Shown here: positions 31,521 to 40,547 of the stretch, piece after piece
Layout of the letters: each line of letters begins with the position of its first letter
Position numbering within the stretch: the stretch's first letter is position 1
Source: Roseivivax jejudonensis
GTDB lineage: Bacteria > Pseudomonadota > Alphaproteobacteria > Rhodobacterales > Rhodobacteraceae
Assembly (NCBI RefSeq): GCF_900172265.1
Contig: NZ_FWFK01000002.1
Span: forward strand, 558,001 to 622,000
Direction: 5' to 3'
Length of the DNA: 64,000 bases
Notes under the pieces: generated by a model
What the model was told of the DNA's origin: nothing
What the model saw: the letters and a program-made list of their open reading frames with translations, nothing else
Databases searched by the model: none
Program-made: the position numbers and the translations under genes

Positions 31521-34500
31521 AGCCGGTGTCGCGCTTGCGGATACTGCCTGACGCGCGCGGCGCGGCACGCGCAGCATCAGCATCGCCGGCGTGACGACCA
31601 GTGTCAGCACGGTGGCCACGGTCAGCCCGCCCGCGATCGCGCTCGACAGCTCGGTCCAGTACTGGGTCGAGGGCGCGCCATAGACGATTTCGCGCGTGAA
31701 CACGTTGATGTTGAGGCCGATCACCATCGGCATGAGACCCAGCGCGGTGGTGACCGAGGTCAGCACCACCGGGCGAAGGCGCTGCGCACCGGTCCGCAGC
31801 GCCGCCTCGCGCGGGGACACGCCCGCACGGCGCAGATCGTTGAAGGTGTCGATCAGCACGATGTTGTTGTTCACCACGATCCCGGCGAGCGCGATGACGC
31901 CCACGCCGCCCATCACGATGCCGAACGGCCGCCCCGTGACCACGAGGCCGAGAAGCACCCCCGCGATGGAAAAGACGATCGCGCTCATCACCACGAGGGC
32001 CTGGAAGAAGCTGTTGAACTGTAACACGAGGATCAGGAACATCAGGCCGATCGCGGCGGCGAAGGCCCCGACGAGGAAGGTCATCGATTCCTGCTGATCC
32101 TCGGACTCGCCGGCGAAGTCAAAGCTGACGCTTTGCGGCACGTCAGCCGCGCCGAGCGCGGACTGAAGCGCGGCGATCCGCGCCGCCACGTTCTCTCCCG
32201 GCGCCACGTTGGCCTCGATCGTCGTGACCCGTCGTTCGTCCACCCGCCGAATGACGCCGACGCGCTCCACCGGTTCGAAACTGACGAAGTTCTGGATCGG
32301 GACGAGGCCCGAAGACGTCGGCACCCGCAGGTTGCCCAACTCCGCCAGCGACCGGTCGTCGCTCGGGAACCGCACCCGCACGTCGAGCTCGCCATCGGCA
32401 TCGGAGGGGCGATAGTCCGTCACGGTAATACCTTGCGTGAGCAGCTGGATCGCCTGACCGAGCAGGCTCACGTCCGCGCCGAAGCGGGCCGCCTCGGCGC
32501 GATCCACCTCGATCGCGACCTCTACGCCCGGAAGCGGACGCGTGTCGGTCACGTCGGTAAACCCGCCGACCCGCTCCATCGTGGCGAGCGCGGTCTCGAC
32601 CGCATCTTCCTGCGTGGCCGGATCGCCGGCCGAAACGCGCAGGTTGACCGGCTTGCCGGATGTCGGCCCGCCGCTCTCGGTCTCGACCTGCACTTCGATC
32701 CCGGCGATGTCCGCGGTTTCCTCGCGGATTCCGGCGGCAATCTCCGCGGCGGGCCGCCGGGTCTGCCAGTCGGCGAGGTCGAGCTGGATCGTCCCGATCA
32801 CGTCCTCGTCGCCCTGCCCGCCGCTCATCGTGGAGCGCGCATAGACGCTGGCGACGCCCCTTGTGCCCAGGAGCCTCGACTCGACCTGGCGCACGAGGTC
32901 GTCGCGCTCGTAGATCGACAGATTGTCGCGGGCGCGCACCTGCACCTGCATGAACTCGGGCTCGACGGACGGAAAGAACGTCACGCCGCGCCCGAACTCG
33001 CCGTAGATCGCGAACCCGCCCAGCAGGAGCGCCAGCGCGAAGAGAACCGTTGCCCAGGGCCGCACGATGGCGCGGTCGAGCAGCCGCACATAGGCGCCGG
33101 TGACGCCGGGCACCCGGCGCGGATCGCCGTCCTCGGCCGCGGCCAGCGCCGCCTTGGCCGCGGCCGAGCGCGGCTGTCCGCGGCCGATCACGCCACCGAC
33201 GACCGGAATGAAGATCAGCGCCATGAACAGCGAGGCCGACAACGTCAGAAGCACGGTGATCGGCAGGTATTTCATGAACTCGCCGACGAGCCCGGTCCAG
33301 AACAGCAGCGGAAAGAACACGCTGAGCGTCGTCGCGGTAGAGGCGATGATGGGCCACGCCATGCGCTTGGCCGCGTGTGCATAGGCCTCGGGCGGAGCGT
33401 CGCCGGCGTTGAGGCGCCGGTCGGCGAGTTCGACGGTGACGATCGCGCCGTCGACAAGCATGCCCACCACCAGGATCAGCGCGAACAGCACGACGATGTT
33501 CATCGTGTAGCCCAGCGCCCAGATCGCCGCGACACCGGCGAGGAATGCGCCCGGAATCGCGAGCCCGACCAGCACCGCGGACCGAAGGCCGAGCGCGAAG
33601 ACGATGACGATCATCACGAGGATCACTGCCGCGACCACGTTGGACTCGAGGTCGGACAACAGCGTCTCGACCTGTTCGGACTGATCCTGCAGATACGTGA
33701 CCCGCAGAGAGTCCGGCCAGTCGTCGCGCAGCGCGGCGATCTCCTCCTTCGTGGCGGCGACGGTGTCGATGATGTTGGCGCCCGAGCGCTTCGTCACCTC
33801 GAGCGCCAGCGCGGGTTGTCCGTCGATCCGCGCGAACCCGGTCGGATCCTCGAAAGCCCGGCGCACCGTCGCCACGTCGCCGAAGGTGACGACGGTGTCG
33901 CCCTCGACCTTCACCGGCATCGCCATCACGTCCTCGAGGTTCTCGATGAGCCCGGGGACCTTGAGCACGATGCGGCCGCCGCCCGTCTCGATCGCTCCCG
34001 CCGCGATGAGCTGGTTGTTGCGCTGGAGCTGGGTGGTGAGCGTCTCGAAGCTGAGGTTGTAGGTCTGGAACACGGTCGGGTCGATCAGCACCTCGAGGAA
34101 CTCCTCGCGTGCGCCGCCGATATCGACCTCGAGCACGCCGGGCAGCGCCTCGACCGCGTCCTGCACCTCCTCAGCGAGGTCGTTGAGCGTTCGCTCCGGC
34201 ACCGGACCCGACAGGATCGCGGTGATGACCGGGAACAGCGCCGTGTTGATCTCGGTGACGTTGAGGTCCGTGGCGTCCGCCGGAAGGTCACTCTCGACCC
34301 GGTCGGCCGCCTCGCGCACCTTGTCGAGCGCCTCGTCGATGTCGCCGCCGGCGGCGAATTCGAGCTGCACGCTCGCGAAGCCCTCGGTTGCCTCGCTCGA
34401 CATCTGGTCGAGCCCTTCGATCGCGCCGAACTCCGCTTCCATCGGCTCGATCAGGAGGCGCTCCGCGTCGTCGGGGCTGATCCCGTCGAGCGAGGTCGAA

Positions 34501-34643
34501 ACATAGACCAGCGGCAGCGGTACCTCGGGGTTCGCCTCCTTCGGGATCGCCACGTAAGAGATCGCGCCCACGGTCAGCACGAGACCAAGCAGGATCATCA
34601 CCGCGCGCGAGCGCGAGAAGGCGGCATCGATGATCCCGTTCAT
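31518..34643 (-). CDS. RND efflux transporter, inner-membrane pump
   Basis: Predicted 1041-residue proton-driven pump of the AcrB/MexB superfamily. The N-terminal helix (SRAVMILLGLVLTVGAISYV) is followed by the first porter domain (IEGLDQMSSEATEGFASVQL). The TM4 motif is LVVGMLVDGAIVTVELADRR, with one Asp where AcrB has two adjacent ones. The second half has LRVSAGDPATQEDAVE and the repeat LRPVVLTSVTTALGLMPMVI. It overlaps the upstream adaptor gene by four bases (ATGA). No outer-membrane channel gene is adjacent. Substrate unknown; the family exports drugs, bile-type detergents or metabolites. Confidence 0.92.
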   Translation of the reverse strand: MNGIIDAAFSRSRAVMILLGLVLTVGAISYVAIPKEANPEVPLPLVYVSTSLDGISPDDAERLLIEPMEAEFGAIEGLDQMSSEATEGFASVQLEFAAGGDIDEALDKVREAADRVESDLPADATDLNVTEINTALFPVITAILSGPVPERTLNDLAEEVQDAVEALPGVLEVDIGGAREEFLEVLIDPTVFQTYNLSFETLTTQLQRNNQLIAAGAIETGGGRIVLKVPGLIENLEDVMAMPVKVEGDTVVTFGDVATVRRAFEDPTGFARIDGQPALALEVTKRSGANIIDTVAATKEEIAALRDDWPDSLRVTYLQDQSEQVETLLSDLESNVVAAVILVMIVIVFALGLRSAVLVGLAIPGAFLAGVAAIWALGYTMNIVVLFALILVVGMLVDGAIVTVELADRRLNAGDAPPEAYAHAAKRMAWPIIASTATTLSVFFPLLFWTGLVGEFMKYLPITVLLTLSASLFMALIFIPVVGGVIGRGQPRSAAAKAALAAAEDGDPRRVPGVTGAYVRLLDRAIVRPWATVLFALALLLGGFAIYGEFGRGVTFFPSVEPEFMQVQVRARDNLSIYERDDLVRQVESRLLGTRGVASVYARSTMSGGQGDEDVIGTIQLDLADWQTRRPAAEIAAGIREETADIAGIEVQVETESGGPTSGKPVNLRVSAGDPATQEDAVETALATMERVGGFTDVTDTRPLPGVEVAIEVDRAEAARFGADVSLLGQAIQLLTQGITVTDYRPSDADGELDVRVRFPSDDRSLAELGNLRVPTSSGLVPIQNFVSFEPVERVGVIRRVDERRVTTIEANVAPGENVAARIAALQSALGAADVPQSVSFDFAGESEDQQESMTFLVGAFAAAIGLMFLILVLQFNSFFQALVVMSAIVFSIAGVLLGLVVTGRPFGIVMGGVGVIALAGIVVNNNIVLIDTFNDLRRAGVSPREAALRTGAQRLRPVVLTSVTTALGLMPMVIGLNINVFTREIVYGAPSTQYWTELSSAIAGGLTVATVLTLVVTPAMLMLRVPRRARQAVSASATPA

Positions 34644-35842
34644 TGATCGTCCTCCACGCCGGCGGTGGCCGCCGCCGCGGCGGCACCGGCGTCGGCCTCG
34701 CCGGCGCTCGTCGCCGCGTCACCCTCTTCGGGCTGGGCACGCACCACCTCGCCGTCGCGAACGAAGCCCTGTCCCACGGTGATGATCTCCGCGCTTTCGG
34801 GCAGGCCACGCACCCAGACGCCGCCGATTTCGGCCCGGGCGACGCTGATCGGATGAAAGCGCACGCGCCCGTCCTCGACGGTTTTCACGCCGATTTCGCC
34901 TTCGGGATCGAGAGACACGATGGACGCCGGGACGAAATGCGCGGTGACGTCGCCCGTGGGGATCGTGACCTCGGCCGACACGCCGGCCGGGATCGCACCG
35001 TCCTCGTTTTCGACCTCGATCTCGGCCAGGAATGTGCGGGTCTCGGACGCCGCTGCGCTGCCGACGAAGGTGACCTCGCCCGCGCGCTCCTGCCCCGTGA
35101 TGAACCGGACCTGCGCGCTCTGTCCGACCTCGATCCGGTTCAGCGCCTGCTGCGGAACCTGGATCGCTACGGTCAGCGGCCGGGTGTCGACCACGCGCGC
35201 CACCACGTCGCCCGCCGCGACGTATTCGCCCGTGTCGATGTCGAGACGCTCCACCCGGCCCGCGAAGGGCGCGGCGATCGTCAGGTCCTCGAGCGCTCTT
35301 TCGGCCGCGGTGACGCCCGACTCCGCCGCCGCGAGCGTGGCGCGCGCCTCGGCGACGCGATCCACCGTCGCGACCCCGCGCTCGAGCAACGATTGCGCGT
35401 TGTCGAACTCGCGTTGCGCGCGCGTGCGCTCTTCTTCGGCCTGCCGCAACGCCGCTTCGGCTTCGGTCGAGGACAGCCGCGCCAGCGTCGCGCCCTCCTC
35501 CACTTCGTCGCCTTTCGCCACCGGCAACTCGATGACGTTGCCGGACGCCTCGGCGCGGACCTCGGTATCGCGATCCGGAAGTGCCTGACCCTCGGCGCCG
35601 AAGGTCAGAGTGACCGGCTCGGCCTCGGACGCTCGGACGCGCACCGCCGGCGGTTGGGGTTCCGGCGCCTCGGCCTGCTCGGGCTGGCCTGCGTCCCCCT
35701 GCGGCAGCACGAACCCGCTGCCCATCCACAGGACGATCGCGACAAGCAACGCCATCGCCACCCAGATCGAGCGCGACGCGCCGCGATCGGTCTCGAACTC
35801 GAGAGGCTCGGATCGCCGCGATTGCGGTTCGGACTCGGTCAT
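34640..35842 (-). CDS. RND efflux periplasmic adaptor (HlyD/AcrA family)
   Basis: Predicted 400-residue membrane-fusion protein. One N-terminal membrane anchor (WVAMALLVAIVLWMGSGFVL) is followed by a Pro/Glu-rich linker, the barrel-sandwich strand SGNVIELPVAKGDEVEEGAT, and a short coiled coil (SSTEAEAALRQAEEERTRAQ onward). The return strand is DLTIAAPFAGRVERLDIDTG, then beta-barrel and membrane-proximal domains. The C-terminus is low complexity (Ala, Gly, Glu). It is the first gene of the two-gene pump operon; the ATG lies just downstream of the 410-bp region that should hold the promoter. Confidence 0.92.
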   Translation of the reverse strand: MTESEPQSRRSEPLEFETDRGASRSIWVAMALLVAIVLWMGSGFVLPQGDAGQPEQAEAPEPQPPAVRVRASEAEPVTLTFGAEGQALPDRDTEVRAEASGNVIELPVAKGDEVEEGATLARLSSTEAEAALRQAEEERTRAQREFDNAQSLLERGVATVDRVAEARATLAAAESGVTAAERALEDLTIAAPFAGRVERLDIDTGEYVAAGDVVARVVDTRPLTVAIQVPQQALNRIEVGQSAQVRFITGQERAGEVTFVGSAAASETRTFLAEIEVENEDGAIPAGVSAEVTIPTGDVTAHFVPASIVSLDPEGEIGVKTVEDGRVRFHPISVARAEIGGVWVRGLPESAEIITVGQGFVRDGEVVRAQPEEGDAATSAGEADAGAAAAAATAGVEDDQ

Positions 35843-36252
35843 GAGGCTCGGTCTCCGTTCATCTCATTCGGGCTGACACGCAGCGGGGCGCGGTCTCCGT
35901 CGCCGGACCTGGGCGCGCCCGGCATTTTGCCGCCCGGCATGTGGCATCGACGACGATCCGGCACATCAGACGCCGGGTGCTGTCGTCTGGAAAAGGTCGC
36001 CCGTCGGCACAGGTTTCGCTGCCATCTGCATAAGCTGCCCTGCGTGGCGCGTCCACGTCCTCCATCTGGCCGGGGCCACGGTCAGGGTGACGTTCCTTTC
36101 ACGATCGGCAGTGTAGCCGTGATCCGTGACATGACGATCCCGGATCGCACGACGGACGAATTCGCGAGCACCGACCGCCGACGAAGGCCGCGATACGCCG
36201 CTCCGCCCAACGCCGCTGCCTGCATCGCGCCGACGCGCTGCCTTGGCCAGCC
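35843..36252. promoter_or_regulatory. intergenic region upstream of the RND operon
   Basis: This 410-bp gap separates the RND operon start from the end of the homogentisate operon on the same strand. I find no supported gene; a 68-codon minus-strand frame at 35859-36065 lacks a start signal and family. GATCCG (36121-36126) and CGGATC (36143-36148) form a spaced inverted repeat. Neither a clear terminator nor a recognisable operator stands out. Confidence 0.4.
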
Positions 36253-36447
36253 TCAGCGCACGACGCGCGCCGCCTCCAGCGCCTCGGTCAATGCCGAACG
36301 GTCGCCAACGTGATTGGCAAGGATCAGGATCAGCCGCGCGTTGAAGGCCGCGCTTTCGTCGTCCGTCAGCCCGTCATGCGCTGCGATCAGCTCTGCGTAG
36401 AACCCGTCGGGGTCGTCGATGTTCGGATCGGTCACCAGTCGCGACAT
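36253..36447 (-). CDS. DUF2783 small protein
   Basis: A 64-residue acidic protein with the pattern DPDGFYAELIAAHDGLTDDE followed by SAAFNARLILILANHVGD, which fits the DUF2783 family of short helical proteins found next to flavin hydroxylases in aromatic-degradation clusters. It starts four bases after the hydroxylase stop, so it is translated from the same message. Its function is not established; a helper role for the adjacent hydroxylase is an inference from repeated co-occurrence known for this family. It is the last gene of the hmgA-led unit. Confidence 0.75.
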   Translation of the reverse strand: MSRLVTDPNIDDPDGFYAELIAAHDGLTDDESAAFNARLILILANHVGDRSALTEALEAARVVR

Positions 36448-36451
36448 GTGC

Positions 36452-38077
36452 CTATCTCCGCCCGCAGGCCCGATCGAGCGCGGCGCTCACCGCCTCGGGG
36501 TCGAATGTCGCCCAGCGCCCCACAATGTGCTGGTCCGGCCGAACGAGGTAGACGGCGCTGTTTGCCTCTCCGAGATAGCGGGCCGCCAGCGCACCCGACG
36601 GGTCGTCGCCCGCCGACAGCGCGAGCCGCCGCGCCGTGACGCCGCCGCTCGTCACTTCCCCGGGCGCGTCGGCGTCGAGCGTCAGAAGCGTGAAGCCCGC
36701 CGCCAGCCGCGACAGCAGGTACCCGGCGCCGAGCGGTGCGTCCGGACATGGCGCGCCGGGCCGCGTGCGCGCGGGCCCGCCCGGCAGCGCATCCTCCGAG
36801 AACAGCGGCAGCCCGTCATAGACGCAGGGCACCGACAGCCGCCCCGAATTGACCATCGGCCGCGCGAAGGGATGGCGCCCGGCGAGGTCGAGCACGGCAT
36901 TCCGGAAGGTGTGGCTGACCGCGGATTTCGGCGTGATGAAATCGGTGGCGCGGGTCGAGTTCAGGATGTTCTCGTCGGCGCCGTGGCGTCGCTCGTCGCA
37001 GTAGCTGTCGAGAAGGGTCTCGGGCGCCAGCCCCTCGAGCACGAGCGCCAGCTTCCAGCCGAGGTTGTCGACATCCTGGATGCCCGAGTTCGCTCCGCGC
37101 GCCCCGAACGGCGAGACCTGGTGCGCGGAGTCCCCGGCAAAGATCACGCGCCCGTGCCGAAACTTCGTCATGCGCCGGCACTGAAAGGTATAGATCGAGG
37201 TCCACACGATCTCGTATCCGACCTCCGGCCCGAGCATCGCATCGAGCCGGGCGCGGACGTTCTCCTCCTTCAATTCCTTCGCCCGGTCGATATCCCACCC
37301 GATCTGGAAATCGACGCGCCAGACCCCGTCCGGCTGCTTGTGGAGCAGGCACGACGCGCCGGCCGACTTGAACGGCGGCTCGAACCAGAACCACCTCTCG
37401 GTGGGAAACTCTGCGTTCATGCGGATATCGGCGATCAGGAAATTGTCCTGAAACACGCGCCCTTCGAACTCGAGACCCATCATCTTGCGCAGGGGCGAGG
37501 ACGCCCCGTCGCAGCCGATCAGCCAGTCCGCGTCGATCCGGTAGGGGCCGTCGGGCGTGTCGATCTCGAGCCGCACGCGCTCGTCCGACACCTCGACCGC
37601 CGTGACCCTGTTCTTTCCGCGGATCTCGATCGGCGCGCCCTCGGACTGCGCCCGGCGCAGGCGCTCCACGAGAAAACGCTCCACGTAGGGCTGCTGAAGG
37701 TTGATGAAGGCCGGGAACGCGTGGCCCTCTTCCGGCAGCAGGTTGAACTCGAAGACCTTGCGCTCCTCGTGGAACACCTTGCCGAGGTTCCAGACCACAC
37801 CCTTGTCGAGCATCGCTCCGGCGACGCCCCAGCGGTCGCAGATCTCGAGCGTTCGCTTGGCGAAACAGATCGCGCGGCTGCCCTGCCCGACCCCCTCGTG
37901 GTCATCGAGCAGAAGAACAGGCACGCCGCGCAGACCGAGGTCCAGTGCGGTGGCCAGGCCGATCGGCCCGCCGCCCAGCACCACCACGGCGTGCCGCACC
38001 GGCGCGTCCGCGTCCTGGTCGGCGCTTCGCGCATACGGATAAAGCCTGAAAGCCAGATCGTAGCAGTCGTCGAGCAT
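36452..38077 (-). CDS. FAD-dependent aromatic hydroxylase (MhpA/UbiH-type)
   Basis: Predicted 541-residue class A flavin monooxygenase. It has the FAD-binding GxGxxG in AVVVLGGGPIGLATALDLGL, the DG motif in WLIGCDGASSPLRKMMGL, and the GD motif VIFAGDSAHQVSPFGARGAN. The C-terminal thioredoxin-like tail (AVYLVRPDQHIVGRW) is as in phenol hydroxylase relatives. GGAGGA precedes ATG 38077. In this homogentisate cluster it may hydroxylate a phenolic acid such as a hydroxyphenylacetate to homogentisate; family resemblance to 3-(3-hydroxyphenyl)propionate hydroxylase leaves the exact substrate open. Confidence 0.85.
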   Translation of the reverse strand: MLDDCYDLAFRLYPYARSADQDADAPVRHAVVVLGGGPIGLATALDLGLRGVPVLLLDDHEGVGQGSRAICFAKRTLEICDRWGVAGAMLDKGVVWNLGKVFHEERKVFEFNLLPEEGHAFPAFINLQQPYVERFLVERLRRAQSEGAPIEIRGKNRVTAVEVSDERVRLEIDTPDGPYRIDADWLIGCDGASSPLRKMMGLEFEGRVFQDNFLIADIRMNAEFPTERWFWFEPPFKSAGASCLLHKQPDGVWRVDFQIGWDIDRAKELKEENVRARLDAMLGPEVGYEIVWTSIYTFQCRRMTKFRHGRVIFAGDSAHQVSPFGARGANSGIQDVDNLGWKLALVLEGLAPETLLDSYCDERRHGADENILNSTRATDFITPKSAVSHTFRNAVLDLAGRHPFARPMVNSGRLSVPCVYDGLPLFSEDALPGGPARTRPGAPCPDAPLGAGYLLSRLAAGFTLLTLDADAPGEVTSGGVTARRLALSAGDDPSGALAARYLGEANSAVYLVRPDQHIVGRWATFDPEAVSAALDRACGRR

Positions 38078-38155
38078 GTCGGTCCTCCTCCCCTCGGCCG
38101 GCCGCCGGCGCCCTCCGCGCGCCGCCATGCCCGACCCCGGTCCCGCTCGGCCGCG

Positions 38156-39106
38156 TCAGTCCTGCAGCGCGGTCCAGAGCTCCTTGTCGCGCGCGGCCGT
38201 CCAGATACGCGGCGTGTCGATCCCCCGCGCCTCGTCATAGGCGCGGGCGACGTTGAACGGCAGGCAATGCTCGTAGATCGCGTAGTCCGAGAACTTCGGA
38301 TCGCACTCGGCGCGCACTGCGTCCCACGCATCCCTGAGCGTGCCGCCGCGGGCGACGACGCGCGCCGCCGGACGGTAGGTGCTCTCGACGAAATCGGCCG
38401 TGCTGGCGATGGCCTCCGCCACCATGTCCGCCCCTACCAGCGCGTCCCCGCGCCCCGGCGCGATGGCCTGCGGCGCGTAGGCCGCGATCTCGGCCAGGGT
38501 GACCGGCCAATCGCCGAAATGACCGTCCCCGCAATAGCAGGCCGAGCGGTATTCGACGATGTCGCCGGTAAACATCACCTCCTCGTCGGGGACCCAGATC
38601 ACCGCGTCGCCGGCCGTGTGGGCGCGGCCCAGATGCATGATGTCGACCCGCCGCCGCCCGAGATAGACCGACACCCGGTCGCTGAAGGTCATGGTCGGCC
38701 AGGTCAGCCCAGGGATCTCGTCATGCCCCTGGAACAGCCGCGGGAAGCGGTCGAACTCGCTGTCCCAGTCTTCCTGCCCGCGCTCGGCGACCATCGCGCG
38801 CGCGGTGTCGGACATGATCACCTGCGGTGCGCCGTAGGCCGACGCGCCCAGAACGCGCACCGCATGGTAGTGCGTCATCACCAGGTGGCTGATCGGCTTG
38901 TCGGTGACGCTGCGCACGCAGTCGATGACCTTCCGCGCAAGGCGCGGGGTCGCCTGCGCCTCGACGATCATCACGCTGTCGTCGCCGATGATCACGCCGG
39001 TATTGGGATCGCCCTCCGCGGTAAAGGCGTAGAGCCCCTCTCCGACCTGCGTGAAGCTCACGGTCTTCTCGCTCATGTCTCCGGCGGATGCGAATGCCTT
39101 GGCCAT
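38156..39106 (-). CDS. metallo-beta-lactamase-fold hydrolase with altered metal motif
   Basis: Predicted 316-residue protein of the MBL fold. The fold is visible in GLYAFTAEGDPNTGVIIGDD, VMTHYHAVRVLGASAYGAPQ, DIMHLGRAHTAGDAVIWVPD and EEVMFTGDIVEY. The usual first metal motif HxHxDH reads HYHAVR, so the Asp and third His are missing, while the later His (AHTAGD) and Asp (TGDIVE) remain. It starts with AGGAGAG upstream of ATG 39106, ten bases after the fumarylacetoacetase stop. Its place in the cluster suggests a thioester or lactone intermediate as substrate, but this is only inferred. Confidence 0.82.
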   Translation of the reverse strand: MAKAFASAGDMSEKTVSFTQVGEGLYAFTAEGDPNTGVIIGDDSVMIVEAQATPRLARKVIDCVRSVTDKPISHLVMTHYHAVRVLGASAYGAPQVIMSDTARAMVAERGQEDWDSEFDRFPRLFQGHDEIPGLTWPTMTFSDRVSVYLGRRRVDIMHLGRAHTAGDAVIWVPDEEVMFTGDIVEYRSACYCGDGHFGDWPVTLAEIAAYAPQAIAPGRGDALVGADMVAEAIASTADFVESTYRPAARVVARGGTLRDAWDAVRAECDPKFSDYAIYEHCLPFNVARAYDEARGIDTPRIWTAARDKELWTALQD

Positions 39107-39116
39107 GTCGTCTCTC

Positions 39117-40382
39117 CTAGTCCTTCGCCCAATCGGGCAGTTCCCGCGCGGGCCGCACCGTCCCGGTGCACGATCCGAACCCGATGCGGTAGCCGTCGCC
39201 CTCCGCCGCGCCGCGCAGGATCAGTGTGTCGCCATCCTCGAGAAAGCGACGCGTCTCCCCGGCCTCGAGCGTGACCGGAGACGCGCCGCCCCAGCTCAGC
39301 TCGAGCAGCGACCCCCGCGCATCGGGTTCGGGCCCCGAGATCGTCCCGGAGCCGATGAGATCGCCCACCCGCATCGGACAGCCCGACGTGGTGTGGTGCG
39401 CCAGCTGCTGCGCGGACGAATAGTACATCTCCCGGTAGTTCGTGCGCGCGATCACCGTCTCGCGGCCGCCGGCCGGCGCGAGCGCGACCTCCAGCGCGAT
39501 GTCGTAAAGCATCGGCCCAGGCTCGTGCAGGTACGCCAGCAGCGCGCGCGCGCGCTCCGGCGTGGCGACCCGGAACGGCTCGAGCGCCGCCTTCGGCACG
39601 ATCCACGGACCGATCGACGTCGCGGTCGCCTTCGACTGGAACGGCCCCAGCGGCTGGTATTCCCAGGCCTGGATGTCGCGTGCGGACCAGTCGTTCAGAA
39701 GCACGTAGCCGAAGATCATCTCGTCGGCCTCGGCGACGCTGACCATCCCGTCCGAGGGCTGCCCGACGATCGCGCCGAGTTCCAGCTCGAAGTCGAAGCG
39801 CGCGCTCGGCGCGAACCGCGGCAGGTCGGCGTCCGCGTCCTTCACCTGCCCGCGGGGGCGCGTGACGTCCGTTCCCGAGACGACGACGGACGAGGCGCGC
39901 CCGTTGTAGCCGATCGGGATCGACAGCCAGTTCGCCGGAAGAGCGTTCTCGGGGCCGCGGAACATCGTGCCGACATTGGTGGCGTGATGACGGCCGGCGT
40001 AGAAATCGGTGAACTCCGACACGCGCACGGGCATCGCCATCGCCACGTCGGCCTGCGCCACCAGATACGCCGCCAGGATATCCGCATCCTCGGAGCCCTC
40101 GGCCAGCATCTCGGTCAGCGCGGCGCGCAGCCGCGCCCAGGTTCCGGGCCCCCGCGCGATGAACGCGGTCCAGTCGCCCTCCCCGAGGATCGCGCCGGCG
40201 CCCGGGGCGATCTCGATCCGACCGTCCGCCTCGAGCCGTGTCACGTCGAGGATGCTGTCCCCGATCGCGACCCCGCAATGCGCGCCGCCCCCGGCGGCGA
40301 AGGCGCCCAAGGGCAGGTTGTTGAGCGGAAAATCCGCCCCGGGCGCGTTCGCGCTCTCCACCCAGCTACGCTCGAGGCCCAT
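39117..40382 (-). CDS. fahA: fumarylacetoacetase
   Basis: Predicted 421-residue enzyme that hydrolyses fumarylacetoacetate to fumarate and acetoacetate, the last step of homogentisate breakdown. Active-site and metal-binding features are present: FTDFYAGRHHATNVGTMFRG, FELELGAIVG, and LLNDWSARDIQAWEYQPLGP followed by the FQSKATATS segment with the catalytic-region Lys. The SH3-like N-terminal domain is complete. ATG 40382 follows GGGAGGA; an upstream in-frame ATG would add eight residues. It is separated from hmgA by 165 bp that contain a repeat element. Confidence 0.93.
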   Translation of the reverse strand: MGLERSWVESANAPGADFPLNNLPLGAFAAGGGAHCGVAIGDSILDVTRLEADGRIEIAPGAGAILGEGDWTAFIARGPGTWARLRAALTEMLAEGSEDADILAAYLVAQADVAMAMPVRVSEFTDFYAGRHHATNVGTMFRGPENALPANWLSIPIGYNGRASSVVVSGTDVTRPRGQVKDADADLPRFAPSARFDFELELGAIVGQPSDGMVSVAEADEMIFGYVLLNDWSARDIQAWEYQPLGPFQSKATATSIGPWIVPKAALEPFRVATPERARALLAYLHEPGPMLYDIALEVALAPAGGRETVIARTNYREMYYSSAQQLAHHTTSGCPMRVGDLIGSGTISGPEPDARGSLLELSWGGASPVTLEAGETRRFLEDGDTLILRGAAEGDGYRIGFGSCTGTVRPARELPDWAKD

Positions 40383-40424
40383 CGGTCCTCCCGCCGGCGC
40401 GCGCACTCATCCGCCGCCCCGTGC

Positions 40425-40500
40425 TTCTTCTTGGCCCAAATACTCCGGGGGAGGCGCCGCAGGCGCCGGGGGCGGAGCCCCCATCAAGGCCGACCGCCGC
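40425..40500. repeat. interspersed intergenic repeat, copy 1
   Basis: TTCTTCTTGGCCCAAATACT, followed by CC-rich DNA with GGAGGCGCC and further GC-rich inverted repeats (GGGGCGGAGCCCC), lies between hmgA and fahA. The reverse complement of 51900-51933 contains the same core (TTCTTCTTGGCGAAAATACT, then CC and GGAGGCG). Confidence 0.6.
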
Positions 40501-40547
40501 GGAGCCGCCTCCACGGCGGGTCACGCCCGAACCCCGTCCCGGACCGG

